This document shows positions 18,401 through 29,277 of a stretch of 64,000 nucleotides of DNA, one piece after another (position 1 is the first letter of the stretch; every line of letters starts with the position of its first letter). Under the pieces are notes generated by a model. The model did no database searches and was not told the origin of the DNA. It saw only the letters and a list, made by a program, of their open reading frames with translations. This DNA is from Kosakonia sacchari (GTDB taxonomy: Bacteria > Pseudomonadota > Gammaproteobacteria > Enterobacterales > Enterobacteriaceae). Position numbers and translations under genes: made by a program. The stretch covers positions 1 to 64,000 of the forward strand of contig FOAY01000007.1 of the NCBI GenBank assembly GCA_900109485.1, given 5' to 3'.

Positions 18401-19153
18401 TCAGCGCGTCAGGCGAAGCTGTTGTAAATTGCCATCAAGTTGCAAATCGGTTTGCAGACGCGCCACATCCCGGCAGGTAAATGCCATCGCCCGGTGTGTT
18501 TCCAGTTTCTGCCGCCACTTCTCCGGTACCGCTTCGAGGTTTTCGTATAGCGCCTCCAGCGTTGGAAATGTGCTCAGCAACTGCGTTGCGCTTTTCGGAC
18601 CGATACCCGCCACGCCCGGTACTTTCGAACTGCTGATCCCCGCCAGGCCCCAATAATCCGGTAATTGCTCTGGCGTAACGCCATACTCCTGAGCAATAAA
18701 GGGCGCATCCAGCCAGCGTTTCTGAAAGTAGTCGCGAATGCGGATCGTCGGGGAGAGCAACTGGCAGTAGCCTTTGTCGGTTGAGACAATCGTCGCCTGT
18801 TGCCCGGCCTGCGCCATTTTCACCGCCAGCGTCGCAGCAAGATCGTCGGCTTCGTTGCCAGGCGTTGCCCAACAGCGGATCCCGCGTTGTTCGAAAGCCG
18901 CACGCAGGAATGGCATTTCCGTCTGTAGGGTATCCGGCATGGGAGGGCGGCCCGCTTTGTAATCCGGCAGCAACTGGTGGCGCCAGCCCTGATTACGGGC
19001 CTCATCATCAAAAACCGCGACGGCATGGGTTGGCTGACTGTGGATAATCAACTGCTCCAGCGCATGCAGGCAGGTATCCACGCAGGGGGAACCTTGCACC
19101 GCATGGATACGGCGAATCAGATTGAGTGCGTCAACAATGAGCAGATGAGCCAC
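18401..19153 (-). CDS. xni: Flap endonuclease Xni (exonuclease IX)
   Basis: A 250-aa FEN-family protein related to the 5'-nuclease domain of DNA polymerase I. Metal-binding acidic clusters are visible: -LIVDALNLI-, [12 protein letters not shown] and [10 protein letters not shown], then the helix-hairpin-helix region [16 protein letters not shown]. The GTG at 19153 was chosen because a strong AAGGAGGG lies 5 nt upstream; the ATG seven codons earlier overlaps that site. It is followed by the synteny break to the acid island; in E. coli fucO is next. Confidence 0.94.
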   Translation of the reverse strand: MAHLLIVDALNLIRRIHAVQGSPCVDTCLHALEQLIIHSQPTHAVAVFDDEARNQGWRHQLLPDYKAGRPPMPDTLQTEMPFLRAAFEQRGIRCWATPGNEADDLAATLAVKMAQAGQQATIVSTDKGYCQLLSPTIRIRDYFQKRWLDAPFIAQEYGVTPEQLPDYWGLAGISSSKVPGVAGIGPKSATQLLSTFPTLEALYENLEAVPEKWRQKLETHRAMAFTCRDVARLQTDLQLDGNLQQLRLTR

Positions 19154-19230
19154 AGATACCCTCCTTGAAATCATCCGCTAAGGGTATCATCGCACGCCTG
19201 GCGAGGCTATAAAGCAGGGCATAATCAGGA

Positions 19231-19255
19231 AGATGCCTCGCAAAACGAGGCATCT
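19231..19255 (-). terminator. Hairpin after sdaB
   Basis: A perfect 10-bp stem (19231-19240 with 19246-19255) lies just past the sdaB stop. No good T tract follows on the minus strand, so it may be a pause or RNA 3'-end stabiliser rather than a strong terminator. Confidence 0.55.
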
Positions 19256-19264
19256 GATGCGGGA

Positions 19265-20632
19265 TTAGTCGCAGGAAACGATCTTCATCGCCAGCCCGCC
19301 GCGAGAGGTTTCACGGTATTTGGCGTTCATATCTTTCCCGGTTTCATACATTGTTTCGATAACTTTATCGAGGCAGACGCGCGGTTCACTGGTGCGACGC
19401 AACGCCATTCGCGCCGCATTGACCGCTTTCACCGAAGCAATCGCGTTACGCTCGATACAGGGCACCTGCACCTGGCCGGCTACCGGGTCGCAGGTCAGAC
19501 CGAGGTTGTGCTCCATACCGATTTCCGCGGCGATACAGACTTGTGCCGGGCTGCCGCCCAACAACTCTGCCAGCCCAGCGGCCGCCATGGAGCAGGCGAC
19601 GCCGACTTCTCCCTGGCAGCCTACTTCCGCGCCGGAAATGGAGGCATTCATCTTATACAGCGAGCCGATGGCGCTGGCGACCAGCAAATAACGCGCCAGT
19701 GAATTAGCGTTAACCTGACGGATAAAGCGATCGTAATACGCCAGTACCGCCGGCACGATCCCGCACGCACCGTTTGTCGGCGCCGTCACCACGCGCCCAC
19801 CGGCGGCGTTCTCTTCGTTCACCGCCAGCGCGAACATATTGATCCAGTCAACCACGGCCATCGGGTCGGTGCTGGTTTTATCGCTGCTGACCAGCATACG
19901 GCGCAGCGCAGCGGCACGGCGCGGAACGCGCAGTTTGCCAGGTAATACCCCTTCCGTTGCGATGCCGCGTTCTATGCCGCCCTGCATCACTTCCCACACG
20001 CGGGCGAGATGTTGTTCCAGCTCGGCTTTGCTGTGCAGCGCCAGCTCGTTTTTCATCATCAACCCGGAGAGCGATAAACCGGTCTCCTGGCAATGACGCT
20101 GTAAATCGGCAGCGGTTTGGTAAGGGTAGGGCACTTCGACCGGCGCGCTGGTGGGCTGGCCAAAGTGTTCTTCGTCAACGATAAACCCGCCGCCGATGGA
20201 GTAATAGGTCTGGCTGTAGAGCACCTGTTCGCCCGCAAGCGCAGTAATACGCATGCCATTTTCGTGCAGTGAGAGGTTATCCGCATGGAAATTCATGCAT
20301 TGATCGACCGGAAACTCCACTTCGTGCGCTTCGTTGGCCAGCTGCAGGCGGCCATGGGTATTAACATCCTGAATAAAACCCGGAATGGCATCAATATCGA
20401 CGCTATCCGGCAGATTCCCCGCCAGGCCCATAATAATCGCGATGTCAGTATGGTGCCCTTTACCGGTCAGGGAGAGAGAGCCATAAACATCCACTACGAC
20501 GCGGGTTACGTCGTGCAAAATGCCACGAGCAATCAGGTCGTCTGTGAACTGTTTACCGGCTTTCATCGGACCAACGGTGTGCGAGCTGGACGGCCCGATA
20601 CCGATTTTAAAAATATCGAATACGCTGATCAT
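19265..20632 (-). CDS. sdaB: L-serine dehydratase 2
   Basis: A 455-aa [4Fe-4S] enzyme that deaminates L-serine to pyruvate and ammonia. The N-terminal beta domain begins [19 protein letters not shown]. The alpha domain carries the cluster cysteines in [10 protein letters not shown] and [10 protein letters not shown]. The length equals E. coli SdaB. It follows the serine transporter gene sdaC by 56 bp in one operon: import and degradation of serine. Confidence 0.96.
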   Translation of the reverse strand: MISVFDIFKIGIGPSSSHTVGPMKAGKQFTDDLIARGILHDVTRVVVDVYGSLSLTGKGHHTDIAIIMGLAGNLPDSVDIDAIPGFIQDVNTHGRLQLANEAHEVEFPVDQCMNFHADNLSLHENGMRITALAGEQVLYSQTYYSIGGGFIVDEEHFGQPTSAPVEVPYPYQTAADLQRHCQETGLSLSGLMMKNELALHSKAELEQHLARVWEVMQGGIERGIATEGVLPGKLRVPRRAAALRRMLVSSDKTSTDPMAVVDWINMFALAVNEENAAGGRVVTAPTNGACGIVPAVLAYYDRFIRQVNANSLARYLLVASAIGSLYKMNASISGAEVGCQGEVGVACSMAAAGLAELLGGSPAQVCIAAEIGMEHNLGLTCDPVAGQVQVPCIERNAIASVKAVNAARMALRRTSEPRVCLDKVIETMYETGKDMNAKYRETSRGGLAMKIVSCD

Positions 20633-20688
20633 GACGCATTATCCATTGCTATAGGGGATGCGCCGCCCGACAGGACGGCGCGAAAAGA

Positions 20689-21978
20689 TTAGCTGAACAG
20701 GGAGAAGAAGATCGCGGAGATGGCGATGAGACCCATAATCACGATGAAGACGTTGCTGATAGCGCCGCTGTATTTGCGCATTGCCGGTACTTTCGCGATG
20801 GCATACATCGGCATCAGGAACAGGATCATCGCAATGATTGGCCCGCCCAGGGTTTCGATCATGCCCAGAATGCTTGGGTTCCAGGTGGCAACGGCCCAGG
20901 TGGTCAACAGCATAAACAGCGCGGTAATTTTATTCAGTTTGTTGATTTCGATGGATTTGCCTTTGCTGCGCAGAGACTTAATCACCATACCGTTAAAACC
21001 TTCACGCGCACCCAGATAGTGGCCGAGGAACGATTTGGTGATGGCGATCATCGCAATGATCGGCGCCATCCAGGCGATAACCGGCGCATTAAAGTGGTTC
21101 GCCAGATAAGAGAGAATGGAGATGTTCTGCTCTTTCGCCGAAGCCAGATCGGCGGGCGCCAGGCTCAGCACACAGCTAAACACAAAGAACATAACGGTCA
21201 TCACCATCATGATGTGCGCGAAGGCCAGAATGCGGGAGCATTTACGCTCGGCTTCTGCGCCGTACTCTTCACGCTTGGCAACGGCAAAAGAGGAGATGAT
21301 CGGCGAGTGGTTAAACGAGAACACCATAACCGGGATTGCCAGCCACAGCGTCATCCACAGGCCATGGCCGGTAGCGGACGCGCTGCTCAGCGACAGGGTT
21401 TCCAGCACGGCGCCGTTCCACTGTGGAATCAAGTACACCGCCAGCAGCATCAGCGCGATAACGAACGGAAATACCAGGATGCTCATCGCTTTCACAATCA
21501 TCTGCTCACCGAAGCGCACGATGGTCATCATACCGACGATAAGGATCAGCGACAGGATCGCGCGCGGCGGCGGGGTCATGCCCAACTGGTGGGTCATAAA
21601 GCTGTCCACGGTGTTGGTGATCGCCACGCTATAAACCAGCAGGATCGGATAAATCGCGAAGAAATAAAGCAGGGTAATCAACTTACCAGCGCCGATACCG
21701 AAGTGCTCTTCGACCACTTCAGTAATGTCTTCTCCCGGGTTTTTACCGGACAACACAAAGCGGGTCAGGCCACGGTGGGCGAAGTAGGTCATCGGGAAAG
21801 CAAGAATTGCCATGATGATGAGCGGGATCAGGCCGCCGACACCGGCGTTAATCGGCAGAAACAGAACGCCTGCGCCGATGGCTGTGCCGTAAAGGCCCAG
21901 CATCCACATGGTGTCGGTTTTGCGCCATGAACTGCGTGTTGCTACGGAGGTTCCTACACCAGTCTGAATGGTTTCCAT
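20689..21978 (-). CDS. sdaC: Serine/proton symporter
   Basis: A 429-aa inner-membrane transporter of the HAAAP/STP family with about 11 hydrophobic segments, the same length as E. coli SdaC. Typical stretches are [19 protein letters not shown] and [18 protein letters not shown]. It imports serine for SdaB. In E. coli the operon is controlled by Lrp and CRP; no clear CRP site was found upstream here. Confidence 0.96.
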   Translation of the reverse strand: METIQTGVGTSVATRSSWRKTDTMWMLGLYGTAIGAGVLFLPINAGVGGLIPLIIMAILAFPMTYFAHRGLTRFVLSGKNPGEDITEVVEEHFGIGAGKLITLLYFFAIYPILLVYSVAITNTVDSFMTHQLGMTPPPRAILSLILIVGMMTIVRFGEQMIVKAMSILVFPFVIALMLLAVYLIPQWNGAVLETLSLSSASATGHGLWMTLWLAIPVMVFSFNHSPIISSFAVAKREEYGAEAERKCSRILAFAHIMMVMTVMFFVFSCVLSLAPADLASAKEQNISILSYLANHFNAPVIAWMAPIIAMIAITKSFLGHYLGAREGFNGMVIKSLRSKGKSIEINKLNKITALFMLLTTWAVATWNPSILGMIETLGGPIIAMILFLMPMYAIAKVPAMRKYSGAISNVFIVIMGLIAISAIFFSLFS

Positions 21979-22422
21979 TTATACATCTCCTGGGGAAGCA
22001 AAATACTGCCGTTGCAGACAAATCAAATGTCGGAAACGTCAGCGTCAATATTTAAGTCGGCCAATTACAGTTTTTTTATAATTTCTCCCTGTAACTATTT
22101 GCGGCGGAAAGATACAGATAAGTTATGACAACATCAGTGATGCGGATCTCAAATGCAATAATCTACTTTTTATGTGGATATATTTAGACCATTTATCTGG
22201 CTAATTATTAACATGTGAAATTTATGTGCAAAAAGGCTAACACTCGCCAGATATGCGATCAAATAACGGGTGGCAGAAGATGATAAAAGCACTGCAAAAC
22301 AACGTTTTTGCAGTTATTTATCGATATTAAAGGCGGTTGTTATACATGAATTGCTGGTCAGCAAATGATTGGTTAAACATGGGGTATAAGGGCGGGTTAT
22401 GACTCCGCCCTGGAAAGGTCAA
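21979..22422. other. Intergenic region upstream of sdaC
   Basis: About 440 bp, AT-rich near sdaC, must hold the sdaC promoter. No tRNA, repeat or convincing small gene was seen. A GC-rich hairpin (22389-22411) near the far end serves as a weak terminator for ppnN. Confidence 0.5.
22389..22411 (-). terminator. Weak terminator of ppnN
   Basis: AGGGCGG (22389-22395) pairs with CCGCCCT (22405-22411). On the minus strand the stem is followed by TTATA, only a partial T tract. It starts 12 bp past the ppnN stop. Confidence 0.55.
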
Positions 22423-23787
22423 TCAGGCACAAATTTCGTAGCACGGAATGTAAGCGGAACCGGGGAGTTTCATACGGTGCTGGGCAACAAAACCCTGCAA
22501 CAGATCGTCCATTCGGCGCATCATGTCGCTATCGCCGTGAATTTTATAGGGACCAAACGCTTCAATCGCGCGGATACCTGGCTCTTTCACGTTACCTGCC
22601 ACAATACCCGAGAAGGCCCGGCGCAGATCCGCCGCCAGCACTTCTACCGGTTGGTCTGGGTAGAGTTTCAGGTTTGCCATATTTTCATGGGTCGGTTCGA
22701 ACGGCACTTGCAGATCCGGCGCAATGCGAATCGACCAGTTGAAACTGTAGGCATCCCCGGTATCGCGACGGTTCTCTTTCACCAGCGGCATGGCTTTTTT
22801 CATCTGACGCGCCACTTCAGCCGCATCATTAACGATGATGGTGTAGTGGCGACGCGCGGCTTCGCCCAGCGTATTGACAATAAATTCGTCCAGAACGCGG
22901 AAGTAGTCCGCACTCTCTTTCGGCCCGGTGAGGATCAGCGGCAGCACCTGATTTTTGTTCGCCGGATTCATCAGGATCCCCAGCAGATAGAGCAGCTCTT
23001 CCGCCGTGCCCACGCCGCCAGGAAAGATAATGATCCCGTGCGCGATGCGGACAAAAGCTTCCAGCCGTTTTTCAATATCCGGCATGATGATCAACTCATT
23101 GACCAGCGGGTTCGGCGGCTCAGCGGCAATAATGGATGGCTCGGTCATGCCGATAAAACGGCCATCTTTATAGCGTTGCTGCGCATGGCCAACAGCGGCG
23201 CCTTTCATCGGCGCTTCCATCGCGCCCGGCCCGCAGCCGGTGCAGATATTCAGCTCGCGCAGACCCAACTGCGTACCCACGCGGCGCGCGTAAAGGTATT
23301 CGGTTTCGTTGATCGAGTGACCGCCCCAGCAAACCACCATGTTTGGCGCTTCGCCGACGTGCAGGGCGCGCGCGTTACGCAAAATAGAGAAGACGAGGTT
23401 AGTAATATGGATAGAGCTTTCCAGATTTAAATGCTGGAAACGCCCGGCATTATGAATTTGCCCACTGACGAAGAGAATATCGCGCAGGACCGCGAACAAG
23501 TTGGCCTGCAACGAGCGGATGATCCGCCCGTCGACAAAGGCCTCTTCCGGCGGGTTGATCAGTTCCAGCTTCACGCCGCGTTCACGGCGCAACACATTGA
23601 TATCAAAACCGACATTGCGGGAAAGCAGCTCTTTGCTGCTATCCGTCAGGCTCCCTGAGTTCAGTACAGCGAGCGAGCAGTTGCGAAACAGTTGATAAAG
23701 GTCGCTGCTGGCCGTGCGTTTAAGCATATCGACTTCCAACTGCGACAGCATATCCATTGAGCCAAGCGGGCTAATATGTGTAATCAA
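22423..23787 (-). CDS. ppnN: Pyrimidine/purine nucleotide 5'-monophosphate nucleosidase
   Basis: A 454-aa LOG-family protein, identical in length to E. coli PpnN (YgdH). It hydrolyses nucleoside monophosphates to base and ribose 5-phosphate and is stimulated by (p)ppGpp. The family signature [17 protein letters not shown] and the preceding [15 protein letters not shown] are clear, inside longer N- and C-terminal extensions typical of the tetrameric enterobacterial form. relA, which makes the alarmone, is also in this window. Confidence 0.95.
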   Translation of the reverse strand: MITHISPLGSMDMLSQLEVDMLKRTASSDLYQLFRNCSLAVLNSGSLTDSSKELLSRNVGFDINVLRRERGVKLELINPPEEAFVDGRIIRSLQANLFAVLRDILFVSGQIHNAGRFQHLNLESSIHITNLVFSILRNARALHVGEAPNMVVCWGGHSINETEYLYARRVGTQLGLRELNICTGCGPGAMEAPMKGAAVGHAQQRYKDGRFIGMTEPSIIAAEPPNPLVNELIIMPDIEKRLEAFVRIAHGIIIFPGGVGTAEELLYLLGILMNPANKNQVLPLILTGPKESADYFRVLDEFIVNTLGEAARRHYTIIVNDAAEVARQMKKAMPLVKENRRDTGDAYSFNWSIRIAPDLQVPFEPTHENMANLKLYPDQPVEVLAADLRRAFSGIVAGNVKEPGIRAIEAFGPYKIHGDSDMMRRMDDLLQGFVAQHRMKLPGSAYIPCYEICA

Positions 23788-23874
23788 GTGAACTCCTTAA
23801 CGGGACGGAATTTATCTTCCCACTGATTACAATAGCCCTGGCTTATGACGTTTAACAACCCGGCGGGAAATGTT

Positions 23875-24720
23875 TTACTGACGTACCAGACGCCCGGTGG
23901 CAGGGATGAAATCGGTATTGGTACGCCACGGATTGATATCCAGCCCGCCACGGCGCGTGTAGCGTGCGTAAACGCTCAGTTTTTCCGGCTGGCAGAAGCG
24001 CTGAATGTCGGTAAAAATGCGCTCAACGCACTGTTCGTGAAACTCGTTGTGATGGCGGAAAGAGACCAGGTAACGCAGCAGCTTCTCGCGATCGATCTTT
24101 GGCCCCCGGTACTGGATCTGCACTGAGCCCCAGTCCGGCTGGTGGGTAATCAGACAGTTTGATTTCAGCAGATGGCTGACCAGCGTCTCTTCAACCACTT
24201 TGCCGCTGGCGGCGTCCGTCAGCCACGCAGCGTCAAAGGCATAGCTCTCAATTTCAATGTCCTGCTCGTCAATGCAGGTACCATGGAAATGGGCGATCGG
24301 CTGACCTTCCAGTTCATCAATACGGTACAGCGCCACGCTGACGTTGCCTTGCGCGCAGGCGCTCAAATCGCGTTGCAGAGTATCGCGTACCTCATCCCAA
24401 CTGGTGAAGCGCGTCTGGTTAAAACTGTTGAGATAGAGTTTAAAGCTTTTCGATTCCACCAGATTCACGCTGGCGTAATCCAGTTCGACGTGGCCTACCG
24501 CCACCTGCGGCAAACCTTTGGCATTCAGCCAGGAGAGTTCATAAAGCGTCCAGATATCCGCCCCGTGAAAAGGAAGATTCCCGGCCGTCAGGCCCAGCGG
24601 ATCGCGATTTAATGAACGGGGAACGCCCTGCAACAGGCTGGCGTCATAGGTGTCGCGGTAATCAGTGGTTTTGCCAAGCGTCAGGCCAGCCAGCGCCTGG
24701 TGGTTATCGTAAGAAGACAT
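23875..24720 (-). CDS. queF: NADPH-dependent 7-cyano-7-deazaguanine reductase
   Basis: A 281-aa two-domain (YqeK-type, long) QueF that reduces preQ0 to preQ1 in queuosine synthesis. The catalytic cysteine is in [16 protein letters not shown]; [14 protein letters not shown] is the QueF motif that binds NADPH. E. coli QueF has 282 aa. It is divergent from syd. queE and queD of the same pathway lie 21 kb away. Confidence 0.95.
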   Translation of the reverse strand: MSSYDNHQALAGLTLGKTTDYRDTYDASLLQGVPRSLNRDPLGLTAGNLPFHGADIWTLYELSWLNAKGLPQVAVGHVELDYASVNLVESKSFKLYLNSFNQTRFTSWDEVRDTLQRDLSACAQGNVSVALYRIDELEGQPIAHFHGTCIDEQDIEIESYAFDAAWLTDAASGKVVEETLVSHLLKSNCLITHQPDWGSVQIQYRGPKIDREKLLRYLVSFRHHNEFHEQCVERIFTDIQRFCQPEKLSVYARYTRRGGLDINPWRTNTDFIPATGRLVRQ

Positions 24721-24789
24721 GTTTCATCGCCATTTTGCAGGTAAACTATTACGCAGAGTTTATCCTGGCTTAGATGAAGAGAGAAATCG

Positions 24790-25335
24790 GTGGAAAACGA
24801 GACGGCCATTGCGCTGAAAGCTTTTACGGAACGTTATTGCGACGCGTGGCACGCAGCGCGCGGCACCTGGCCACAAAGCGAGGAGCTGCACGGAATTCCA
24901 TCGCCCTGCATTATCTCTTCAACTGATGAGTATGTGATTTGGCAACCTCAGCCATTCTCCGCGCAACCGAACGTAAACCCGATTGAGCAGGCAATGGAGA
25001 TTGTGGTACAGACGCCGGTTCATACGTTTTATACCACGCAATTCGCCGGGGATATGCACGCGCGCCTTGGTGCACTGCCGCTGACGCTGCTGCAAACCTG
25101 GAGCGAGGAGGATTTTCTGCGCGTACAGGAAAACCTGATTGGTCATCTTGTTACGCAGAAAAGGTTAAAGCTTTCGCCGACGTTGTTTATCGCCACGCTT
25201 GATAGCGAGCTGGATGTCATTTCGCTGTGTAATCTGAGCGGTGAAGTGGTGCAAGAAACGCTGGGTACCCGTCAGCGTACCGTTCTGGCCCCCAGCCTTG
25301 CGGATTTTCTTAACCGGCTCGAACCTGTCGTGTAG
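24790..25335 (+). CDS. syd: SecY-interacting protein Syd
   Basis: A 181-aa cytoplasmic protein, the same length as E. coli Syd, which binds SecY and may check proper assembly of the translocon. Conserved stretches include [15 protein letters not shown], [17 protein letters not shown] and [17 protein letters not shown]. The start is GTG. It has no recognisable catalytic domain. Confidence 0.93.
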   Translation: MENETAIALKAFTERYCDAWHAARGTWPQSEELHGIPSPCIISSTDEYVIWQPQPFSAQPNVNPIEQAMEIVVQTPVHTFYTTQFAGDMHARLGALPLTLLQTWSEEDFLRVQENLIGHLVTQKRLKLSPTLFIATLDSELDVISLCNLSGEVVQETLGTRQRTVLAPSLADFLNRLEPVV

Positions 25336-25354
25336 TCCTCAATGCTACTCTGCT

Positions 25355-25372
25355 TGTGCGAGATCTCTCACA
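25355..25372. promoter_or_regulatory. UvrY-type palindrome upstream of csrB
   Basis: TGTGCGAGATCTCTCACA is an 18-bp near-perfect palindrome that matches the known E. coli UvrY box (TGTAAGAGATCTCTTACA). It lies about 185 bp before the CsrB 5' end, the distance seen in E. coli. A related half (TGTGAGAGATC) follows at 25379-25389. Confidence 0.8.
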
Positions 25373-25533
25373 CGACCTGTGAGAGATCGCCAGGACATTT
25401 GCCATACTATCATTGTGCTATTCCCCCTATATGTATTTAATTTCATAACGTTACGCTTTAACCCCTGCGTCTAAAAGGTTTCATTCAAAAGAAAATTTGC
25501 GTTAGGTGTTCTTGTAAGGGGGCGCAGAATGGG

Positions 25534-25539
25534 TAATTC
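25534..25539 (+). promoter_or_regulatory. Likely -10 box of csrB
   Basis: TAATTC ends 7 nt before the expected CsrB first nucleotide. The -35 is weak (TTGTAA at 25512), which fits a promoter that needs UvrY. Confidence 0.5.
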
Positions 25540-25546
25540 TGTTTCT

Positions 25547-25913
25547 GTCGACAGGAAGTCTGACAACGAAGCGTACATCAGGATGATGTTGCTTCAGGGA
25601 CACACCGGGAAGGTGCTACAGGGAAAGGCTTCAGGATGAAGCAGCAGGACAACGCAGGATTGCGCTAAGGGACACCTCCAGGAAGGAGAATGAGAGCCGG
25701 TCAGGATGGCCGACAGATCAGGATGATCAGGGACACGCATTAAGGATGAGGCTAAGTCACATCGGGGTGGTGTGAGCATGATGCACAGTTCACGGATGAA
25801 CCGGTCAGGAGACCACAGGAAAAGTTTTCAAGGATGAGCAGGGAGCACAACGAGTAGCCGGACTGCTACGAAACGAACCGGGAGCACTGTTTTTACAGTG
25901 CTCCCTTTTTTTA
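25547..25913 (+). ncRNA. csrB: CsrB regulatory RNA
   Basis: A 367-nt RNA beginning GTCGACAGG, as in E. coli (369 nt). About 20 GGA motifs, many as AGGATG or AGGGACA in hairpin loops, are spread along it; these bind and sequester CsrA. It ends in an intrinsic terminator: an 11-bp stem (25880-25890 with 25895-25905) and a T run. It lies between syd and yqcC, as in E. coli. It is transcribed by BarA/UvrY, and barA is in the same window at 33344. Confidence 0.96.
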
Positions 25914-25968
25914 TTTGCTCTGGTCTTTGCTATGCTGCGCGCCAGTCTGTTTTCTACCGGGGGTTTTT

Positions 25969-26298
25969 ATGACTCTTCATCAACGAGTGCGCGAGCAACT
26001 TCATCAACTCGAAGCGCAACTGCGCGAGCAAAATCTGTGGCAAAGCGCGGCGCCAGCGCCGGATGCCTTTGAAAGCACGCAACCCTTCTGTATGGATACC
26101 CTTGAGCCGTTCGAGTGGCTGCAATGGGTATTAATTCCGCGTATGCACGCGCTGCTGGATAGCCAGCAGCCGCTGCCGCAGGCGTTTGCCATCGCGCCCT
26201 ATTATGAAATCGCTGTTGACGCCACGCACCCCTCCCGTGAGGTGATGCTGGTTCACCTTCAGCAGCTTGACGCGTTGTTCGCCGGTGAAGATGACTAA
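25969..26298 (+). CDS. yqcC: Conserved protein YqcC (DUF446)
   Basis: A 109-aa protein of unknown function, the same length as in E. coli. The conserved core is -FCMDTLEPFEWLQWVLIPRM- and -PYYEIAVD-. The ATG at 25969 gives the family length; an open frame upstream lies inside the csrB terminator. Its stop overlaps the truC start by 1 bp, and the yqcC-truC-yqcA set is probably one operon. Confidence 0.92.
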   Translation: MTLHQRVREQLHQLEAQLREQNLWQSAAPAPDAFESTQPFCMDTLEPFEWLQWVLIPRMHALLDSQQPLPQAFAIAPYYEIAVDATHPSREVMLVHLQQLDALFAGEDD

Positions 26299-27092
26299 TG
26301 CTGGAGATTATTTACCAGGACGAATGGCTGGTGGCGGTGAACAAGCCCTCCGGCTGGCTGGTACACCGTAGCTGGCTGGATCGCGATGAAAAAGTGGTGG
26401 TAATGCAAACCGTGCGCGACCAAATCGGCCAGCACGTTTTTACCGCGCACCGTCTCGACAGGCCAACGTCCGGCGTTTTATTGATGGGCCTTTCCAGTGA
26501 AGCGGGCCGCCGCCTGGCGCAGCAGTTTGAGCAGCACCAAATCCAGAAACGCTATCACGCGATTGTGCGCGGTTGGTTGATGGAAGAGGCGCTGCTTGAT
26601 TACCCGCTGGTGGAGGAGCTGGACAAAGTCGCCGACAAATTCGCCCGCGCGAATAAAGAGCCGCAGGCAGCGGTAACCCATTATCGAGGGCTGGCGACCA
26701 CCGAAATGCCCGTGGCGACCAGTAAATTCCCGACCACCCGTTATGGGCTGGTTGAACTGGAACCGAAAACCGGCCGCAAACATCAGTTACGCCGCCATCT
26801 GGCGCACTTACGCCATCCGATCATTGGTGACAGCAAGCACGGCGATTTGCGGCAAAACCGCAGCGCCGCAGAGCATTTTGGTTGTCAGCGGCTGATGCTG
26901 CATGCCAGCCAGTTAACGCTCACGCACCCGTTTACCGGCGAAGCTTTAACGCTGCGCGCCGGGCTGGATGAAGTGTGGATGCAGGCGCTGTCGCGCTTCG
27001 GCTGGCGTGGGCTTCTCCCTGAGAATGAAAGGGTTGAGTTTGCGCCGCTGAACGGTCAGGATGAGGGGCATCTCGAATCACACAAGGAGTGA
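26298..27092 (+). CDS. truC: tRNA pseudouridine(65) synthase
   Basis: A 264-aa RluA-family enzyme that makes pseudouridine 65 in tRNA-Ile1 and tRNA-Asp. The catalytic Asp54 lies in [15 protein letters not shown]. Other family stretches are [11 protein letters not shown] and [15 protein letters not shown]. Two tRNA-Asp genes, its substrate, are in this window. It overlaps yqcC at the start. Confidence 0.95.
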   Translation: MLEIIYQDEWLVAVNKPSGWLVHRSWLDRDEKVVVMQTVRDQIGQHVFTAHRLDRPTSGVLLMGLSSEAGRRLAQQFEQHQIQKRYHAIVRGWLMEEALLDYPLVEELDKVADKFARANKEPQAAVTHYRGLATTEMPVATSKFPTTRYGLVELEPKTGRKHQLRRHLAHLRHPIIGDSKHGDLRQNRSAAEHFGCQRLMLHASQLTLTHPFTGEALTLRAGLDEVWMQALSRFGWRGLLPENERVEFAPLNGQDEGHLESHKE

Positions 27093-27097
27093 TGAGC

Positions 27098-27547
27098 ATG
27101 GCGAAGGTCGGAATTTTTGTTGGCACCATGTACGGTAATTCGCTGCTGGTGGCGGAAGAAGCGCAGGAAATCTTAAACGCGCACGGCCATAGCGCGACGG
27201 TGTTTGAAGATCCCACCGCGGCGGACTGGGATAACAACAAAGGCCATTATGCGCTGGTGGTAACGTCTACGACCGGGCAGGGTGATTTGCCGGACAGCAT
27301 TGCGCCGTTGTTCCACTACCTGCGCGATACCGTGGGTTATCAGCCGGATTTACATTATGGTGTGATTGCCCTGGGCGATAGCACATACGCCAATTTCTGC
27401 GGCGGCGGCAAACAGTTTGATGCGTTGTTGCAGGAGCAGAGCGCACAGCGCATCGGTGATATGCTGCTGATTGACGCGAATGAAGATCCGGAGCCGGAAA
27501 GCGTGTCAAATCCGTGGGTTGAACACTGGGTAACGCTGCTGAAATAA
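27098..27547 (+). CDS. yqcA: Flavodoxin YqcA
   Basis: A 149-aa short-chain flavodoxin with the FMN phosphate loop [13 protein letters not shown] and the flavin-contacting stretches [12 protein letters not shown] and [14 protein letters not shown]. The ATG at 27098 gives the E. coli length of 149; an ATG three codons earlier overlaps the truC stop. The redox partner is not known for certain. Confidence 0.92.
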   Translation: MAKVGIFVGTMYGNSLLVAEEAQEILNAHGHSATVFEDPTAADWDNNKGHYALVVTSTTGQGDLPDSIAPLFHYLRDTVGYQPDLHYGVIALGDSTYANFCGGGKQFDALLQEQSAQRIGDMLLIDANEDPEPESVSNPWVEHWVTLLK

Positions 27548-27924
27548 CGTTTTCCCTCCTCAGACGGGGAGGGGAAATGCCCTCTTTTTTCGGCGTCAAG
27601 CGACGCATTTCACATTCTTCGATCTTTACCTTCGTCTGATCTTCTTTGCCGATCCCGTCTTCCATTTCCGTGAAGTACTCCCCATCACCCTGGGCTAATG
27701 CAATAAAGCAACTTGCCGGGTCTGATGAATGTTGTGTTGTTGCACGGTGAGAGTTGAAAGGCCGCTTCTTATACTTTTCTTGCCAGTCAAAAAATGCGTT
27801 CCGCTAAGGGGAAAAACCCCGGCAGGAACAGCAAAAAACACAACTACATCATCCTGTCTTCCCCTACAGGTTGTGCCGTACAGGATGAATGTACAAAGAA
27901 CATTGATGCTTCGGGAGTACAACC
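27548..27924. other. Intergenic region between yqcA and gudP
   Basis: This begins with an imperfect GC-rich stem and T run (about 27548-27596) that should terminate yqcA. The gudP leader near 27841-27890 holds nested inverted repeats: CACAAC with GTTGTG, and TCATCCTGT (27851-27859) with ACAGGATGA (27882-27890). In E. coli gudP is activated by CdaR in response to glucarate; whether these repeats are the CdaR site cannot be told. Confidence 0.4.
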
Positions 27925-29277
27925 ATGAGTACATTCAGCCAGGCGGCGAGCGGCGCTGAAAAGCGCACAAACGCCCGCTACTGGATAGTGGTGATGCTGT
28001 TTATCGTCACATCCTTCAACTACGGCGATCGCGCTACTTTATCGATTGCCGGTTCGGAGATGTCCAAAGCCATCGGCCTTGATTCGATCGCAATGGGTTA
28101 TGTTTTTTCTGCATTTTCCTGGGCCTATGTGATCGGCCAGATACCGGGCGGCTGGTTGCTTGACCGCTTCGGCTCCAAAAGGGTCTATTTCTGGTCCATC
28201 TTTACCTGGTCGCTGTTTACCTTATTGCAGGGCTTTGTCGATATCTTCAGTGGCTTCGGCATCATCGTGGCGCTCTTTACTCTGCGTTTTATGGTCGGTC
28301 TGGCCGAATCGCCCTCCTTCCCCGGTAACAGTCGTATCGTTGCGGCCTGGTTCCCGGCGCAAGAGAGGGGCACGGCGGTGGCGATTTTTAACTCCGCACA
28401 ATATTTCGCGACCGTTATCTTTGCACCGATCATGGGCTGGCTGACGCACGAAGTGGGCTGGTCGCACGTCTTCTTCTTCATGGGCGGTTTAGGGATCTTC
28501 ATCAGTCTGCTGTGGCAGAAAATGATCCACGAGCCGAATCAGCACCCGGGCGTCAACAAGAAGGAGCTGGAGTACATTGCCGAAGGCGGCGCGCTGATCA
28601 ACATGGATCAGAAGAACAACATTCACAGTGTCCCGTTCTCGGAAAAATGGGGGCAGATTAAGCAACTGCTGGGTTCGCGCATGATGATCGGCGTTTACCT
28701 GGGGCAGTACTGCATTAACGCCCTGACTTACTTCTTCATCACCTGGTTCCCTGTGTATCTGGTGCAGGCGCGCGGCATGTCGATCCTGAAGGCCGGTTTT
28801 ATGGCGTCGATTCCGGCCATTTGTGGGTTTGTCGGCGGCGTACTTGGCGGCATCATTTCAGACTGGTTAATGCGTCGCTACGGCTCGCTGAATATGGCCC
28901 GCAAAACACCGATCGTGCTGGGCATGCTGCTCTCGATGAGCATGGTGTTCTGTAACTACACCAACTCGGAAATGATGATCATCGGCTTTATGTCGCTGGC
29001 CTTCTTCGGTAAAGGGATTGGCGCGCTGGGCTGGGCGGTGATGGCAGATACCGCGCCGAAAGAGATCAGCGGTCTGAGCGGCGGCCTGTTCAATATGTTC
29101 GGCAACATCTCCGGCATCGTGACACCCATTGCTATCGGCTACATCGTTGGTACTACCGGTTCGTTTAATGGCGCGCTGATTTATGTCGGTATCCATGCGC
29201 TGGTCGCGGTACTGAGCTACCTGGTACTGGTCGGCGATATCAAACGTATCGTACTGAAACCTACAGGACGTGAGTAA
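27925..29277 (+). CDS. gudP: Glucarate/galactarate transporter
   Basis: A 450-aa major facilitator of the anion:cation symporter family with 12 hydrophobic segments, equal in length to E. coli GudP. [17 protein letters not shown] and [19 protein letters not shown] are typical of the D-glucarate transporters. Its stop overlaps the gudX start by 1 bp. Confidence 0.95.
   Translation: MSTFSQAASGAEKRTNARYWIVVMLFIVTSFNYGDRATLSIAGSEMSKAIGLDSIAMGYVFSAFSWAYVIGQIPGGWLLDRFGSKRVYFWSIFTWSLFTLLQGFVDIFSGFGIIVALFTLRFMVGLAESPSFPGNSRIVAAWFPAQERGTAVAIFNSAQYFATVIFAPIMGWLTHEVGWSHVFFFMGGLGIFISLLWQKMIHEPNQHPGVNKKELEYIAEGGALINMDQKNNIHSVPFSEKWGQIKQLLGSRMMIGVYLGQYCINALTYFFITWFPVYLVQARGMSILKAGFMASIPAICGFVGGVLGGIISDWLMRRYGSLNMARKTPIVLGMLLSMSMVFCNYTNSEMMIIGFMSLAFFGKGIGALGWAVMADTAPKEISGLSGGLFNMFGNISGIVTPIAIGYIVGTTGSFNGALIYVGIHALVAVLSYLVLVGDIKRIVLKPTGRE

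Noticed and set aside
21019-21930. 303-aa open frame antisense to sdaC
   Set aside because: It mirrors the codons of a well-supported transporter gene and has His/Arg/Gln-rich composition typical of antisense frames.
22205-22235. CRP site upstream of sdaC (TGTGA near 22215)
   Set aside because: The second half (TGTGCA) does not fit TCACA at the right spacing, so the site is too weak to call.
27598-27720. Minus-strand frame with coding-like composition (-GDGEYFTEMEDGIGKEDQT-) downstream of yqcA
   Set aside because: No good start codon or ribosome site, the frame runs into yqcA antisense, and no family is recognised. It could be a gene remnant, but the support is too thin.
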